Shown: in pieces, positions 35,866-43,812 of the stretch | How positions within the stretch are numbered: the stretch's first letter is position 1 | How the letters are laid out: each line of letters opens with the position of its first letter | Source: DATJCV01 sp963707665 | GTDB taxonomy: Bacteria; Pseudomonadota; Gammaproteobacteria; Burkholderiales; Burkholderiaceae_D | Length of the DNA: 64,000 nt | Reading direction: 5' to 3' | Assembly (NCBI GenBank): GCA_963707665.1 | Contig: CAVPQU010000018.1 | Span: 496,001 to 560,000, forward strand | The notes under the pieces: generated by a model | Told to the model about the DNA's origin: nothing | Databases searched by the model: none | The model's input: the letters and a program-made list of their open reading frames with translations, nothing else | Translations under genes and position numbers: made by a program

Positions 35866-37230
35866 ATGACCGATTCCGTATTCACTTACAGCCAAGACCA
35901 GTTGCAGCAGATGGCGCAAGACGTATTGCGTTACGCCCAGGAAAAAGGCGCAACGGACGCCGCGGTCGAATTCAGCGAGGGCAATGGTCTATCGGTTTCG
36001 GTGCGCAAGGGAAAGATTGAAACCATCGAGCAAAACAAGGATAAGGGCATGGGTGTCACCGTGCACTTGGGCGATGGGCGGCAGATCCGGCGCGGCAACG
36101 CCAGTACCTCGGATTTTTCGCAGCAGTCGTTGCACGACACGGTCGATGCCGCCTATAACATCGCCCGCTTTACTGCAGCGGACGAGTGCGCCGGCCTGCC
36201 GGACGAGGACACGCTGGAAATGCAGCCGCGCGATCTGCGCCTGTATTCGCCCTGGCTGATTTCGGCGCAGGAAGCGGCGGAACTGGCGCAGCGCGCTGAA
36301 GCGGCCGCCTTCGCGGTCGATCCGCGCATCACCAACAGCGAAGGCGCCGGCGTGTATGCGCAGCAATCGCATTTCGTCGCCGCCAACAGCCGCGGCTTCA
36401 TGGGTGGCTATCCGTATTCGCGCCATACGCTGTCGGTGGCGCCGATCGCCGGCCGCGGCGCCCACATGCAGCGCGACGACTGGTATTCGTCGATGCGCGA
36501 CCCGAAGAAACTGGCCAAGCCGGAAGCCATCGGCCGCTACGCCGCCGAGCGCGCGCTGGCGCGGCTGAACGCGAAGAAGCTGGATACACGCAAGTGCCCG
36601 GTGCTGTTCGAGGCGCCGCTGGCGGCCGGATTGCTGGGCGCCTTCGTGCAGGCGACCTCGGGCGGCGCGCTGTACCGCAAATCGAGCTTCCTGCTCGACT
36701 CGCTGGGCAAGCAGGCGCTGGCCTCGCATGTCCAGATCGTCGAAGACCCGCACGTGATCGGCGGCGTTGGCTCGTCGCCGTTCGACGAGGAAGGCGTGCG
36801 CACCCAACGGCGCGAGGTGGTACGCGATGGCGTGGTGCAGGGCTATTTCCTGTCGACCTATTCGGCGCGCAAGCTCGGCATGAAGACCACCGGCAACGCC
36901 GGCGGCTCACACAACCTGTCCCTGACTTCGAGCCTGACGCGGCCGGGCGACAATTTCAAGGCGATGCTGAAAAAGATGGGCACTGGCCTCCTGGTGACCG
37001 AACTCATGGGGCAGGGCGTCAACTACGTCACCGGCGACTATTCGCGCGGCGCCGCCGGCTACTGGGTCGAAAACGGCGTGATCCAGTATCCGGTCGAGGA
37101 AATCACGATCGCCGGCAACATGAAGGACATGCTGATGCAGATCGTCGCCGTCGGCGCCGATAGCCTGATCCGCGGCAGCAAGCAGACCGGCTCGATCCTG
37201 ATCGAAAGCATGACCGTCGCCGGCAGCTAA
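35866..37230 (+). CDS. pmbA: Metalloprotease PmbA/TldE
   Basis: 454 residues. Partner subunit of the TldD/TldE protease that matures ribosomally made peptides and degrades CcdA-like antitoxins. The TldE fold is recognised by the N-terminal GATDAAVEFSEGNGLSVSVR, the central VGSSPFDEEGVRTQRREVVR and the C-terminal MGQGVNYVTGDYSRGAAGYW. As in other TldE subunits, the HExxxH zinc motif of TldD is absent. The tldD gene is not in this window. Confidence 0.96.
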   Translation: MTDSVFTYSQDQLQQMAQDVLRYAQEKGATDAAVEFSEGNGLSVSVRKGKIETIEQNKDKGMGVTVHLGDGRQIRRGNASTSDFSQQSLHDTVDAAYNIARFTAADECAGLPDEDTLEMQPRDLRLYSPWLISAQEAAELAQRAEAAAFAVDPRITNSEGAGVYAQQSHFVAANSRGFMGGYPYSRHTLSVAPIAGRGAHMQRDDWYSSMRDPKKLAKPEAIGRYAAERALARLNAKKLDTRKCPVLFEAPLAAGLLGAFVQATSGGALYRKSSFLLDSLGKQALASHVQIVEDPHVIGGVGSSPFDEEGVRTQRREVVRDGVVQGYFLSTYSARKLGMKTTGNAGGSHNLSLTSSLTRPGDNFKAMLKKMGTGLLVTELMGQGVNYVTGDYSRGAAGYWVENGVIQYPVEEITIAGNMKDMLMQIVAVGADSLIRGSKQTGSILIESMTVAGS

Positions 37231-37333
37231 ATCCTCGGCGCACCGCCTACTGCCTCTTCCCTGTTGCTGACACTCTCCACGCTCGCGCTCGGGAGCGTTC
37301 ACCTACTTTCCTCACTGTGTCGCTGCTCAATGA

Positions 37334-37687
37334 AGTAGCCGGAACAAGGCCGAGATTCTGGCAAATATCGAAAAGGGCGATATGCTGTTTGCCGTCGATT
37401 TTCGCCGCCGTACTCGTCTGCTGCCCAAGGTAGTCGATGTGGCGCAGGAGGCAGGGGCCTCCGTGATCCTGCTAACCTATGCCGCGCTGTCGGGCGTGGC
37501 GTCACGGGCCAACGTAGTTCTGACTTGTTCGGGACACGGTACGGCGATCTTCGACTCCTATGTTGCAGCGATGAGCATCGTCAACTACCTCGGTACCGAA
37601 CTCGTCACGCACGTCCGTTCCGCCTCCCGCAAACGCATGCAGCGCATCGAGGGCGTCCACGAACTGCTCGATGATCTTGATCAATAA
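37334..37687 (+). pseudogene. RpiR/MurR-type regulator remnant (SIS domain only)
   Basis: An open frame with no start codon of its own until 37382. Its translation matches the C-terminal SIS domain of RpiR regulators (GDMLFAVDFRRRTRLLPKVV, ASVILLTYAALSGVASRANV). The N-terminal helix-turn-helix is missing, and the sequence before 37334 is a stop followed by unrelated DNA. It ends 22 bp before the diaminopropionate ammonia-lyase start. I read it as the tail of the cluster's former regulator. A short product from the ATG at 37382 is conceivable but could not bind DNA. Confidence 0.75.
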
Positions 37688-37709
37688 GCCACTTTTCATG
37701 GAAAGAAAA

Positions 37710-38942
37710 ATGTCTTCTCTGCCTTTAATTGCCACTGATTTGTTCCTGAACCCCGTCTGCGATCGCAATGCCGCCTACGGCGACTCGCGTGTGCAAATTC
37801 TTGGACTGCCAGCCCTTGACGTTGCCAAGTCCGAAATTCAGGCATGGCCGGGCTATGCCGTCACGCCGCTGCATGACCTGAAGGAAATTGCCCGGCAAAT
37901 GAACGTCGCATCCATCCGTTATAAGGATGAAGGCGGCCGCTTCGGCCTGGGCAGCTTCAAGGCACTGGGCGGCGCCTATGCCGTTGCGCGGTTGCTGTGC
38001 CGGGTCGTGGGCGAGCAATTGGGACGCGTGGTGACGACGCAGGATTTGCTGACCGACGCATGCCGCGATCTGGCTCGCGCCATCACGGTGAGCTGCGCGA
38101 CGGACGGCAATCACGGGCGCTCGGTGGCGTGGGGAGCGCAGCTGTTTGGTTGCCAATGCGTCATCTACATCCATGCCACGGTGAGCGAGGGGCGCCGCGA
38201 GGCGATCGAGCATTACGGCGCAAAGGTGGTCCGCACTGCCGGCAACTACGACGACTCGGTCCGCCAGGCCGACGCCGATGCCAAGTCGATGGGGCGCTAC
38301 GTGATTTCGGATACGTCCTATGAGGGCTACATGGATGTGCCGCGCGACGTGATGCAGGGTTACCAGTTGATGGTCGAAGAGGCGGCGCAGCAGTTGGGCG
38401 AGATGCCGACTCATGTGTTCATTCAGGGTGGCGTGGGCGGCCTGGCTGCGGCTGTGTGCGGTTACTTTTGGGAGCGTTACGGCAGTGCGCGGCCACGCGT
38501 CGTCGTGGTTGAGCCTGATCGCGCGGATTGCCTGATGCAGAGTGCCCGCAACCGCAAGATCACAGCCGTTCATGGCGACCTGGATACCGTGATGGCCGGG
38601 CTGGCGTGCGGTGAAGTGTCATTGCTGGCATGGGAAATTCTGGAGGCCGGCGCGGATGCATTCGCGGTGATCGCAGATCAGGCCGCAATCGACACGATGC
38701 GTTTGCTGGCATCCCCGGCCGCAGGCGATCCGGCGATCGTGGCGGGCGAGTCGGCCGTGGCCGGCTTGGCTGCGGCGATCGGTGTGGCACTGCAGCCGGA
38801 TCAACGGGCGGCATTGGGCCTGGACGATAGCAGCTGCCTGTTGTTCTTCGGCAGCGAGCGCGACACCGATCCGGCGCTCTATACCCGGCTGGTGGGGCGT
38901 AGCGGCGACGAGGTATTGGCGCAATCGAAGGTGCCGGCGTGA
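37710..38942 (+). CDS. Diaminopropionate ammonia-lyase
   Basis: 410 residues from the ATG at 37710, which has GGAAAG at good spacing; an ATG four codons earlier is an alternative. PLP enzyme of fold type II that converts 2,3-diaminopropionate to pyruvate and ammonia (YgeX/DpaL family). The PLP lysine is in RYKDEGGRFGLGSFKALGGA near residue 65. The phosphate-binding region is VFIQGGVGGLAAAV, and SCATDGNHGRSVAWGAQ is also typical. It is flanked by a truncated RpiR regulator and a truncated amidohydrolase, so it is probably the last intact member of a former catabolic cluster. Confidence 0.93.
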   Translation: MSSLPLIATDLFLNPVCDRNAAYGDSRVQILGLPALDVAKSEIQAWPGYAVTPLHDLKEIARQMNVASIRYKDEGGRFGLGSFKALGGAYAVARLLCRVVGEQLGRVVTTQDLLTDACRDLARAITVSCATDGNHGRSVAWGAQLFGCQCVIYIHATVSEGRREAIEHYGAKVVRTAGNYDDSVRQADADAKSMGRYVISDTSYEGYMDVPRDVMQGYQLMVEEAAQQLGEMPTHVFIQGGVGGLAAAVCGYFWERYGSARPRVVVVEPDRADCLMQSARNRKITAVHGDLDTVMAGLACGEVSLLAWEILEAGADAFAVIADQAAIDTMRLLASPAAGDPAIVAGESAVAGLAAAIGVALQPDQRAALGLDDSSCLLFFGSERDTDPALYTRLVGRSGDEVLAQSKVPA

Positions 38943-39022
38943 CGCAGGTCGCCATCAACGGCCCGCGCCTGCTGGCATCGCTGCAGGCGCTTGGCGCGAT
39001 TGGCGGCCTGCCGCGGCATGTT
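38939..39022 (+). pseudogene. Truncated M20-type amidohydrolase start
   Basis: GTG at 38939 overlapping the lyase stop (GTGA). The first about 26 codons (INGPRLLASLQALGAIGG) resemble the start of M20 N-carbamoyl-amino-acid/allantoate amidohydrolases, which normally continue with a conserved GGVxRLALT segment. Here the homology stops, and a convergent phosphoesterase gene ends at 39029. The rest of the gene was lost by deletion. Confidence 0.55.
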
Positions 39023-39028
39023 CAGACG

Positions 39029-39790
39029 CTAGATGTTAACCACCAAGCCGGCGTCGAATGCAGAATTCTCCGGGGTGCCCGAGCGCGCATAGCCCCGCGG
39101 ATTGCAGAGGACGCGCGTGTCGCCGACTCGGTAGTCATGGCTGTCGTGCACGTGGCCATGCACCCACAGGGATGGCTTCCAACGCCGCAGTTGCAGTTCC
39201 AGATCGGAGACGAACGAGGCATTGACAGGTGAGCCGGCGTATTTGGGATGAATGCTGCCGCGTGCCGGCGCATGATGCGAAATCACTACCGTGGAGCCGG
39301 GAAATGGCTCCGCAAACCGCTCTTCCAGCCAGGAAACCGACTGGTCGAACAGTTGCCTCGATGCAGCGGGGCTAAACAGTTCAGTCGAATCATCATTGAG
39401 CGTGATGCGAGTGAAGTCACGAATGAACTGGCTAGCCAGTTCCATCGATGCCTCTCGTTCCGTCTCGCTATCCAGCAGACGGAAATCGCTCCATAGCGTG
39501 CAACCCAGAAAGCGCACTCCGGCGATCTGCACTTCCTCCTGATCCAGCACATGCACCTGCGTGCCGGCGCTCAATTTTTTAAGTGCCTGCAGCGTGCCGC
39601 TCAGGCTGCCGCCGTAGTACTCATGGTTTCCAGGCACGTAAATCACCGGCTGGGAAAATTGCCGTGCCCATTCGATGGCTTGCTGCGGCCGCGCGATATC
39701 GCCGGCTAGGATCACCACATCGCAATCCACCATGGGAACTGGCATTTCGGCCACGGTCAGGTGCAGGTCGGATAAAACAGCCAGGCGCAT
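39029..39790 (-). CDS. Metallophosphoesterase
   Basis: 253 residues. Calcineurin-like fold with the full metal-binding set: SDLHLT at the start, ILAGDIA, VPGNHEYY, VISHHAP and WVHGHVHDSHDY. Cytoplasmic, without signal peptide. Small single-domain members hydrolyse diverse phosphodiesters or monoesters; the substrate is not predictable. Codon use and intact motifs suggest a working gene. It is convergent with the truncated amidohydrolase. Confidence 0.93.
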   Translation of the reverse strand: MRLAVLSDLHLTVAEMPVPMVDCDVVILAGDIARPQQAIEWARQFSQPVIYVPGNHEYYGGSLSGTLQALKKLSAGTQVHVLDQEEVQIAGVRFLGCTLWSDFRLLDSETEREASMELASQFIRDFTRITLNDDSTELFSPAASRQLFDQSVSWLEERFAEPFPGSTVVISHHAPARGSIHPKYAGSPVNASFVSDLELQLRRWKPSLWVHGHVHDSHDYRVGDTRVLCNPRGYARSGTPENSAFDAGLVVNI

Positions 39791-39878
39791 GGAGCTATCC
39801 TTTCAGAAAATCGAAAATGAATGCATCGAGCCGGAAGAGCATGCCGCTCTCTCGGCCCGGAACTTATCAGGACTGTCG

Positions 39879-40330
39879 TTACAGTGACTTCGGATATTCC
39901 GCAAGATCCGAAATCTCGGCGGCGGTGAGTCCGAGCGACATCTTGTTATTGTAAGTCTTGACCACATCGTCCAGCGAGGCGGCGCTGCCATTGTGAAAGT
40001 AGGGTGGATGTTGCCAGACTCCACGTAGCGGTGCGGTGCGGTAGAGCTTGGTGGCGCTGCTGGACGCATAGCTAGGGCCGCCATTGGGTCGGGTTTGCTG
40101 ACACATCGCTGGTCACGGGAGATGTCCTTGCCCTGTGCGGCCAGAACAGGATCGATCGCTGGTAGCGAATTATCCGCTTGCGTCGTACCACCACCACAGG
40201 CGGCAGCGGCATGGACGTTGCTGCCGCGAGGCCGGCAGCACGCGCTGTGTGCGACGTAAAAACAAGCCGGCGCGGGCGCCGGAATTGACGGATCATTGCC
40301 CGCGTCCTGCTGCGCGTCATGCCGGGTATG
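39879..40330 (-). pseudogene. Broken di-haem cytochrome/peroxidase-like lipoprotein gene
   Basis: Pieces of one gene in different frames. Near the 5' end a lipobox-like ACGGG leads into LPAIDPVLAAQGKDI, a typical start of a haem peroxidase-like lipoprotein. After a break, the C-terminal piece reads YRTAPLRGVWQHPPYFHNGS, AASLDDVVKTYNNKM and LTAAEISDLAEYPKSL, the characteristic end of this cytochrome family. Most of the middle, including the CxxCH haem sites, is missing. I read it as a deletion-derived pseudogene rather than a sequencing slip, because far too little sequence remains. Confidence 0.7.
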
Positions 40331-40409
40331 GTTGGGAAAAACATGGCCAATCTCCTTGATGGCGCGTGCAGCAAGCAGGCTGCAACTGTGCGGTGCTCGA
40401 GAACAGGAA

Positions 40410-41237
40410 TCAACGCATTGCGGGCTGGTCGCTCCTGTTCTGCGCGTCCGGTCGAACGATCCGCGCAAACGCTGAATGGTTGTGGATCGATTCGAAATTT
40501 TCCGCTTCCACGACGTACGCTCCCACGCGCATGTCCTGGTTGAGCAAAAGCGCAACGTCCCGCACCAGGTCCTCGACAAACTTGGCGTTTTCGTAGGCTC
40601 GTTCGGTGACGTATTTTTCGTCCGGCCGCTTGAGCAGGCCGTATACTTCGCAGGACGCACTGCGTTCGGCGATCGCGATCAATTCCTCGATCTCCATTTC
40701 GCCGGTCAATGTCGTCTCGATGCTGATATAGGAGCGCTGGTTATGCGCGCCGTATGCGGAAATTTCCTTGGAGCAGGGGCAAAGGCTGGTAACCGGCACG
40801 ATCACGCGCATGCCAAAGGTGGGGCGACCGTCGGCTGTTGCAGAAGCACGCCACAAAACATCGATATCGAGCAGGCTCTGCACGTGTGACACCGGGGCGG
40901 TTTTTTTCATGAAGTACGGAAACTGCATTTCGATCGTGCCGCTCCGCGCGTGCAGCCGTTCCAGCATATTGAGCGTCATTGCCACAAAGCCGCGCTGGTC
41001 CAGAGGCGCAGTCTGTGCCTCCAGCATTTCAATAAAGCGCGACATGTGGGTGCCTTTGACGGCGGCTGACAAACCGACGGTCATCGACAAGCTCGCCACC
41101 GTGGGCAGGATCGAGCCGGCGGCCGCGATCGTCATTGGATAACGCACGCCTTTGACGCCGACGCCGTCGATCACCAGGTTGCGGCGATCCGGCTGCGACT
41201 GGATATCGGGCAGGATTAATCGTTCGGGGGCATTCAT
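40410..41237 (-). CDS. folE2: GTP cyclohydrolase IB (FolE2)
   Basis: 275 residues from the ATG at 41237. It makes 7,8-dihydroneopterin triphosphate for folate and queuosine from GTP, without needing zinc, so it often replaces FolE under zinc limitation or oxidative stress. The conserved cysteine is in VTSLCPCSKEISAYGAHNQR, and EVYGLLKRPDEKYVTERAYE and NFESIHNHSAFA are also diagnostic. It is the third gene of a ferritin-like/cytochrome c/folE2 unit, with gaps of 58 and 53 bp. I do not see a Zur-type palindrome in the short upstream gap. Confidence 0.95.
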   Translation of the reverse strand: MNAPERLILPDIQSQPDRRNLVIDGVGVKGVRYPMTIAAAGSILPTVASLSMTVGLSAAVKGTHMSRFIEMLEAQTAPLDQRGFVAMTLNMLERLHARSGTIEMQFPYFMKKTAPVSHVQSLLDIDVLWRASATADGRPTFGMRVIVPVTSLCPCSKEISAYGAHNQRSYISIETTLTGEMEIEELIAIAERSASCEVYGLLKRPDEKYVTERAYENAKFVEDLVRDVALLLNQDMRVGAYVVEAENFESIHNHSAFARIVRPDAQNRSDQPAMR

Positions 41238-41290
41238 GGCGGGTATCCTTTTGTTCGTGGTGTGGGTAGACGGGAGCGCAAATATGGACG

Positions 41291-41674
41291 CTATTTCTGG
41301 CTCTTCAGATAGGCAATCAGATCGGTGCGATCCTTCGCGTCCATGACCGAATAGCCCATTTTTTGCCCCGGAATCAATTTTTCCGGGTCGGCCAGCCATT
41401 GATCCAGCGTCTTGTCATTCCAGATGACGGTGGATTTTTTAAGCGCGGGACTGTAATCGTAGCCAGCGACGCTGCCGGCCTTGCGCCCGAAAACGCCCCG
41501 GTGCAGGGGGCCGACGCGGTTGGCGTCGACCGAATGGCAAGCGAAGCAGCGCGAGGAATACAGCTCCTGTCCATGCTTGACATCGCCGCCGGTCTGGGCC
41601 ACTGCGGTGTTGATGCACGCTGTGGCGATGTAGAGATAGGAGGCAGTGACGCACAGGCGAATCAGGGTTTTCAT
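41291..41674 (-). CDS. Class I cytochrome c, periplasmic
   Basis: 127 residues from the ATG at 41674. The signal peptide ends near AVAQ. The mature protein is a single-haem cytochrome: binding motif CFACH in YSSRCFACHSVDANRVGPLH, family segment GVFGRKAGSVAGYDYSPALK and the distal methionine in PGQKMGYSV. It is similar to mitochondrial-type cytochromes c, so it may carry electrons to a periplasmic peroxidase or terminal oxidase. It lies between the ferritin-like and folE2 genes. Confidence 0.93.
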   Translation of the reverse strand: MKTLIRLCVTASYLYIATACINTAVAQTGGDVKHGQELYSSRCFACHSVDANRVGPLHRGVFGRKAGSVAGYDYSPALKKSTVIWNDKTLDQWLADPEKLIPGQKMGYSVMDAKDRTDLIAYLKSQK

Positions 41675-41732
41675 GGCGATATCCTTTTGGATAAATTGGC
41701 CGGCTGGAAAATAATTTCCAGCCGGCCATGCA

Positions 41733-42317
41733 TCACGCGCCGAACACCATTGCTTTTGGCAGCGGCATGCCAAGCGCCTGATTGAGGACCGCCCAGTGGG
41801 CCACCTCATCTGCGGCCAGACGAGCCGATACTTTGGCGAATGAGTGATCCTTGAAGGCGGGGATGACGCCCAGATAGGCGTTGGTCGCGCCCATCTCCAG
41901 TCCCAATGCCAGCTTCAGCACGTCGTCCTGGGTCTTGAGTTGCCCCGCATTCAGCGCCTTGGCGTAGGCATCGAGCGATTTTTCCTCTACCGGCTTGCCG
42001 CCCAACTTGTTGATGGCTGCGATCAGGAGATCGCGGTGCACCTTGTGGTCATCCTGGAACTTGACCGCAACTGCCAGGACGGGTTTTTGCAGCAAACCGC
42101 TTTTCGCGCCGAGTGTGTAGGCGTTGATGCCTTCGTGTTCCAGGCCGAGCGCGGTGTTCAGGATACCAACGTCATTTGCCGCTTCGTCCTTGCTTCCGGC
42201 AGCACGCACCGATTGTCCGGCCAGTAACAGCACGGCGCCGGTGGATAGGACCGCAGTCGTGGTTCCACGCAGGAACAGGCGGCGGGAAGAGTTTTCCTGA
42301 AATAGGCTTTTTGGCAT
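41733..42317 (-). CDS. Tat-exported ferritin-like domain protein
   Basis: 194 residues from the ATG at 42317, which has GGAG six bases upstream; an ATG four codons earlier is possible. The N-terminus carries a twin-arginine signal (SSRRLFLRGTTTAVL) followed by a hydrophobic stretch ending SVRAAG. The mature part is a four-helix ferritin-like bundle with paired Glu/His positions (ALGLEHEGINAYTLGA, KFQDDHKVHRDLL, LGLEMGATNAYLGVIP, LAADEVAHWAVLNQALG). Export in folded form suggests a metal cofactor is loaded in the cytoplasm. Its job is unknown; iron storage or peroxide handling is a guess. Confidence 0.88.
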   Translation of the reverse strand: MPKSLFQENSSRRLFLRGTTTAVLSTGAVLLLAGQSVRAAGSKDEAANDVGILNTALGLEHEGINAYTLGAKSGLLQKPVLAVAVKFQDDHKVHRDLLIAAINKLGGKPVEEKSLDAYAKALNAGQLKTQDDVLKLALGLEMGATNAYLGVIPAFKDHSFAKVSARLAADEVAHWAVLNQALGMPLPKAMVFGA

Positions 42318-42638
42318 TTTTTGCTCCATAAGGTATTGGCCCGTTGCTGCCGGAGGTTTTTCCATATACAGGCAGGGCGCTGTTCCTGCTACAGCTGAAT
42401 GGCGCTGTCCCAATTCACCGTAAATGACCCATCCGAGCGGCATCGCGGAAACGCGCTTGAAGACGCTGCAAGTTGTGGAATCAGTTACTTGCAAAACAGA
42501 ATAGACGACTTAAATTAGTTTGTACAGTTAAATATGTTTTTAATGGCATATTATGCTGAATAAGATAAAATGTGAATTACTCAGTCATGCATGGGTGGCA
42601 GTTCGACGCGGCTTGATCAGAAGCCAGAAGGAGTACAA
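42318..42638. other. AT-rich divergent control region
   Basis: 321 bases between the divergent ferritin-like operon and the SufR-like regulator. The part from about 42495 to 42590 is clearly AT-rich compared with its neighbours, as expected for promoters. I cannot point to a convincing operator dyad. Confidence 0.5.
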
Positions 42639-43286
42639 ATGCTGGAAATACTGGGAGTACGGCAAAAGGAACTGCTGAAGTTGCTGCTGAAAAACAAGAG
42701 TGGCATGACGGCAGACGAGTTATCGGCGCAACTGGGTGTTACTCGCAACGCCGTGCGCCAGCATCTGGCCGCGCTTGAAACCGATCGCCTGGTAGAAAAG
42801 GCCGCGACCCGGCCCTCGGGTGGTCGGCCGGAGCAATTGTATGTCCTGAGCGAGAAGGGGCATGAATGCTTTCCCCGCCAGTACTCATGGTTTGCGCAAT
42901 TGCTGGTGGAGTCGGTAATGCAGGACAGCGGCACGGAAGGCTTGGGCCAACGCTTGGGCGCAATGGGCACGCGCGTCGGTGCGCAACTGCGGGCTCAGTA
43001 TCCCGAGTTGACGACGCGCGAAGAGAAGGTGCGCAAGCTGTCTGAAATCATGGAAGAAATCGGTTACAGCACGCATTCATTCGGCCCGGCGGGAGATGAG
43101 GCTTCGGTGATTGACGCCGATAACTGTGTTTTTCATCATCTGGCGATGAAAAACCCCGATATTTGCCAGTTTGATCTGGCGCTGCTGGCAAGTTTCACCG
43201 ACAGCAAGATCGAACATCAGGAATGCATGGCCAGAAACGGCAATATCTGCCGTTTCAAGTTTGATCCGAAGACGAATAGCCGCTAA
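42639..43286 (+). CDS. SufR-like iron-sulfur winged-helix regulator
   Basis: 215 residues from the ATG at 42639 (upstream AGAAGGAG). The N-terminal winged helix is MTADELSAQLGVTRNAVRQH with RPSGGRPEQLYVLSEKG as wing. The C-terminal part holds four cysteines: CX12C (NCVFHHLAMKNPDIC), then 19 residues, then QEC, then 7 residues and NIC. SufR repressors bind a cluster through a CX12C start of the same spacing, so an Fe-S or redox sensor is likely. It is divergent from the ferritin-like/cytochrome c/folE2 operon, which it probably controls. Confidence 0.85.
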   Translation: MLEILGVRQKELLKLLLKNKSGMTADELSAQLGVTRNAVRQHLAALETDRLVEKAATRPSGGRPEQLYVLSEKGHECFPRQYSWFAQLLVESVMQDSGTEGLGQRLGAMGTRVGAQLRAQYPELTTREEKVRKLSEIMEEIGYSTHSFGPAGDEASVIDADNCVFHHLAMKNPDICQFDLALLASFTDSKIEHQECMARNGNICRFKFDPKTNSR

Positions 43287-43381
43287 TCGGGTTTAAGCCG
43301 GCACAGCAAGGATGTTCTGTCTAAAACCTAATAGCCCGAAGCATTATACGTATTGTGAATAGTGGCTATCCGCCTAATAAA

Positions 43382-43411
43382 TTGGTTGTTTATGCTGCAG
43401 CGCGGTATAGT
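43382..43411 (+). promoter_or_regulatory. Candidate promoter of the small RNA
   Basis: TTGGTT at 43382-43387, an 18-bp spacer and TATAGT at 43406-43411 (5 of 6 to TATAAT). It would start transcription near 43417, just before the C/U-rich motifs. Confidence 0.45.
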
Positions 43412-43414
43412 TCA

Positions 43415-43481
43415 TTTGTCTCCTCCGATTCCTCCTAGAATTGGATTTAGCCCGCCACCGCAAGGTGCGCGGGCTTTTTTT
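43415..43481 (+). ncRNA. Candidate small RNA with two anti-Shine-Dalgarno motifs
   Basis: A short unit of about 65 nt from the putative start near 43417 to the T run at 43475-43481. It contains two C/U-rich motifs, CTCCTCC (43420-43426) and TTCCTCCT (43429-43436), both complementary to ribosome binding sites. They are followed by a strong intrinsic terminator: AGCCCGC-CACC-GCAA-GGTG-C-GCGGGCT (43449-43475, one bulge) and seven T. No open reading frame fits. The layout resembles alphaproteobacterial CCUCCUCCC-type trans-acting RNAs, but no homology search was possible. It lies 130 bp after the SufR-like gene, so a read-through 3' UTR is the alternative. Confidence 0.5.
43449..43481 (+). terminator. 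Intrinsic terminator of the small-RNA locus
   Basis: Two stacked helices (AGCCCGC/GCGGGCT and CACC/GGTG, one bulged C) with a GCAA tetraloop and seven T. GCAA is a stable GNRA loop. Confidence 0.85.
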
Positions 43482-43641
43482 ATGCATTGCAAAATCCGAT
43501 GCGACCGCGGGCACCCGAATGCCTGAGTGCCATGTGGCGCCGGTGATCGCGCATGCGAACTATTCAAGCGGGTGCGCGTCCCAATTACATGCTGGCGAAG
43601 ATACAGCTCTTACCCATCGCAAGCCAGGATAGGAGGTCTCC

Positions 43642-43794
43642 ATGCATCGAGCGCCCACACCCGCTCCGGATAGCGAGCCATTCGAAGGCGACGATCCAGT
43701 TCCTGCCGAAGTTCCGCAGCGTGATCCGACACCACACCAGGAGCCGATTCCCCACCAGAATCCAAGTGTGTGCCGGTCACTTTTTGTGCGCTGA
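43642..43794 (+). CDS. Small proline-rich protein
   Basis: 50 residues behind a very strong ribosome site (AGGAGGT at 43631-43637, five bases before the ATG). The composition is dominated by Pro, Asp, Glu and His (RAPTPAPDSEPFEGDDPVP, then DPTPHQEPIPHQNPS). It lacks a signal or membrane segment and is likely disordered. Similar tiny Pro/Asp/Glu-rich proteins are common in Burkholderiales, without a known role. Proline-pair motifs are not extended enough to demand EF-P. It is followed 18 bp later by another small gene, likely in the same transcript. Confidence 0.6.
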   Translation: MHRAPTPAPDSEPFEGDDPVPAEVPQRDPTPHQEPIPHQNPSVCRSLFVR

Positions 43795-43812
43795 TCATCA
43801 TTGGAGGGTTGG

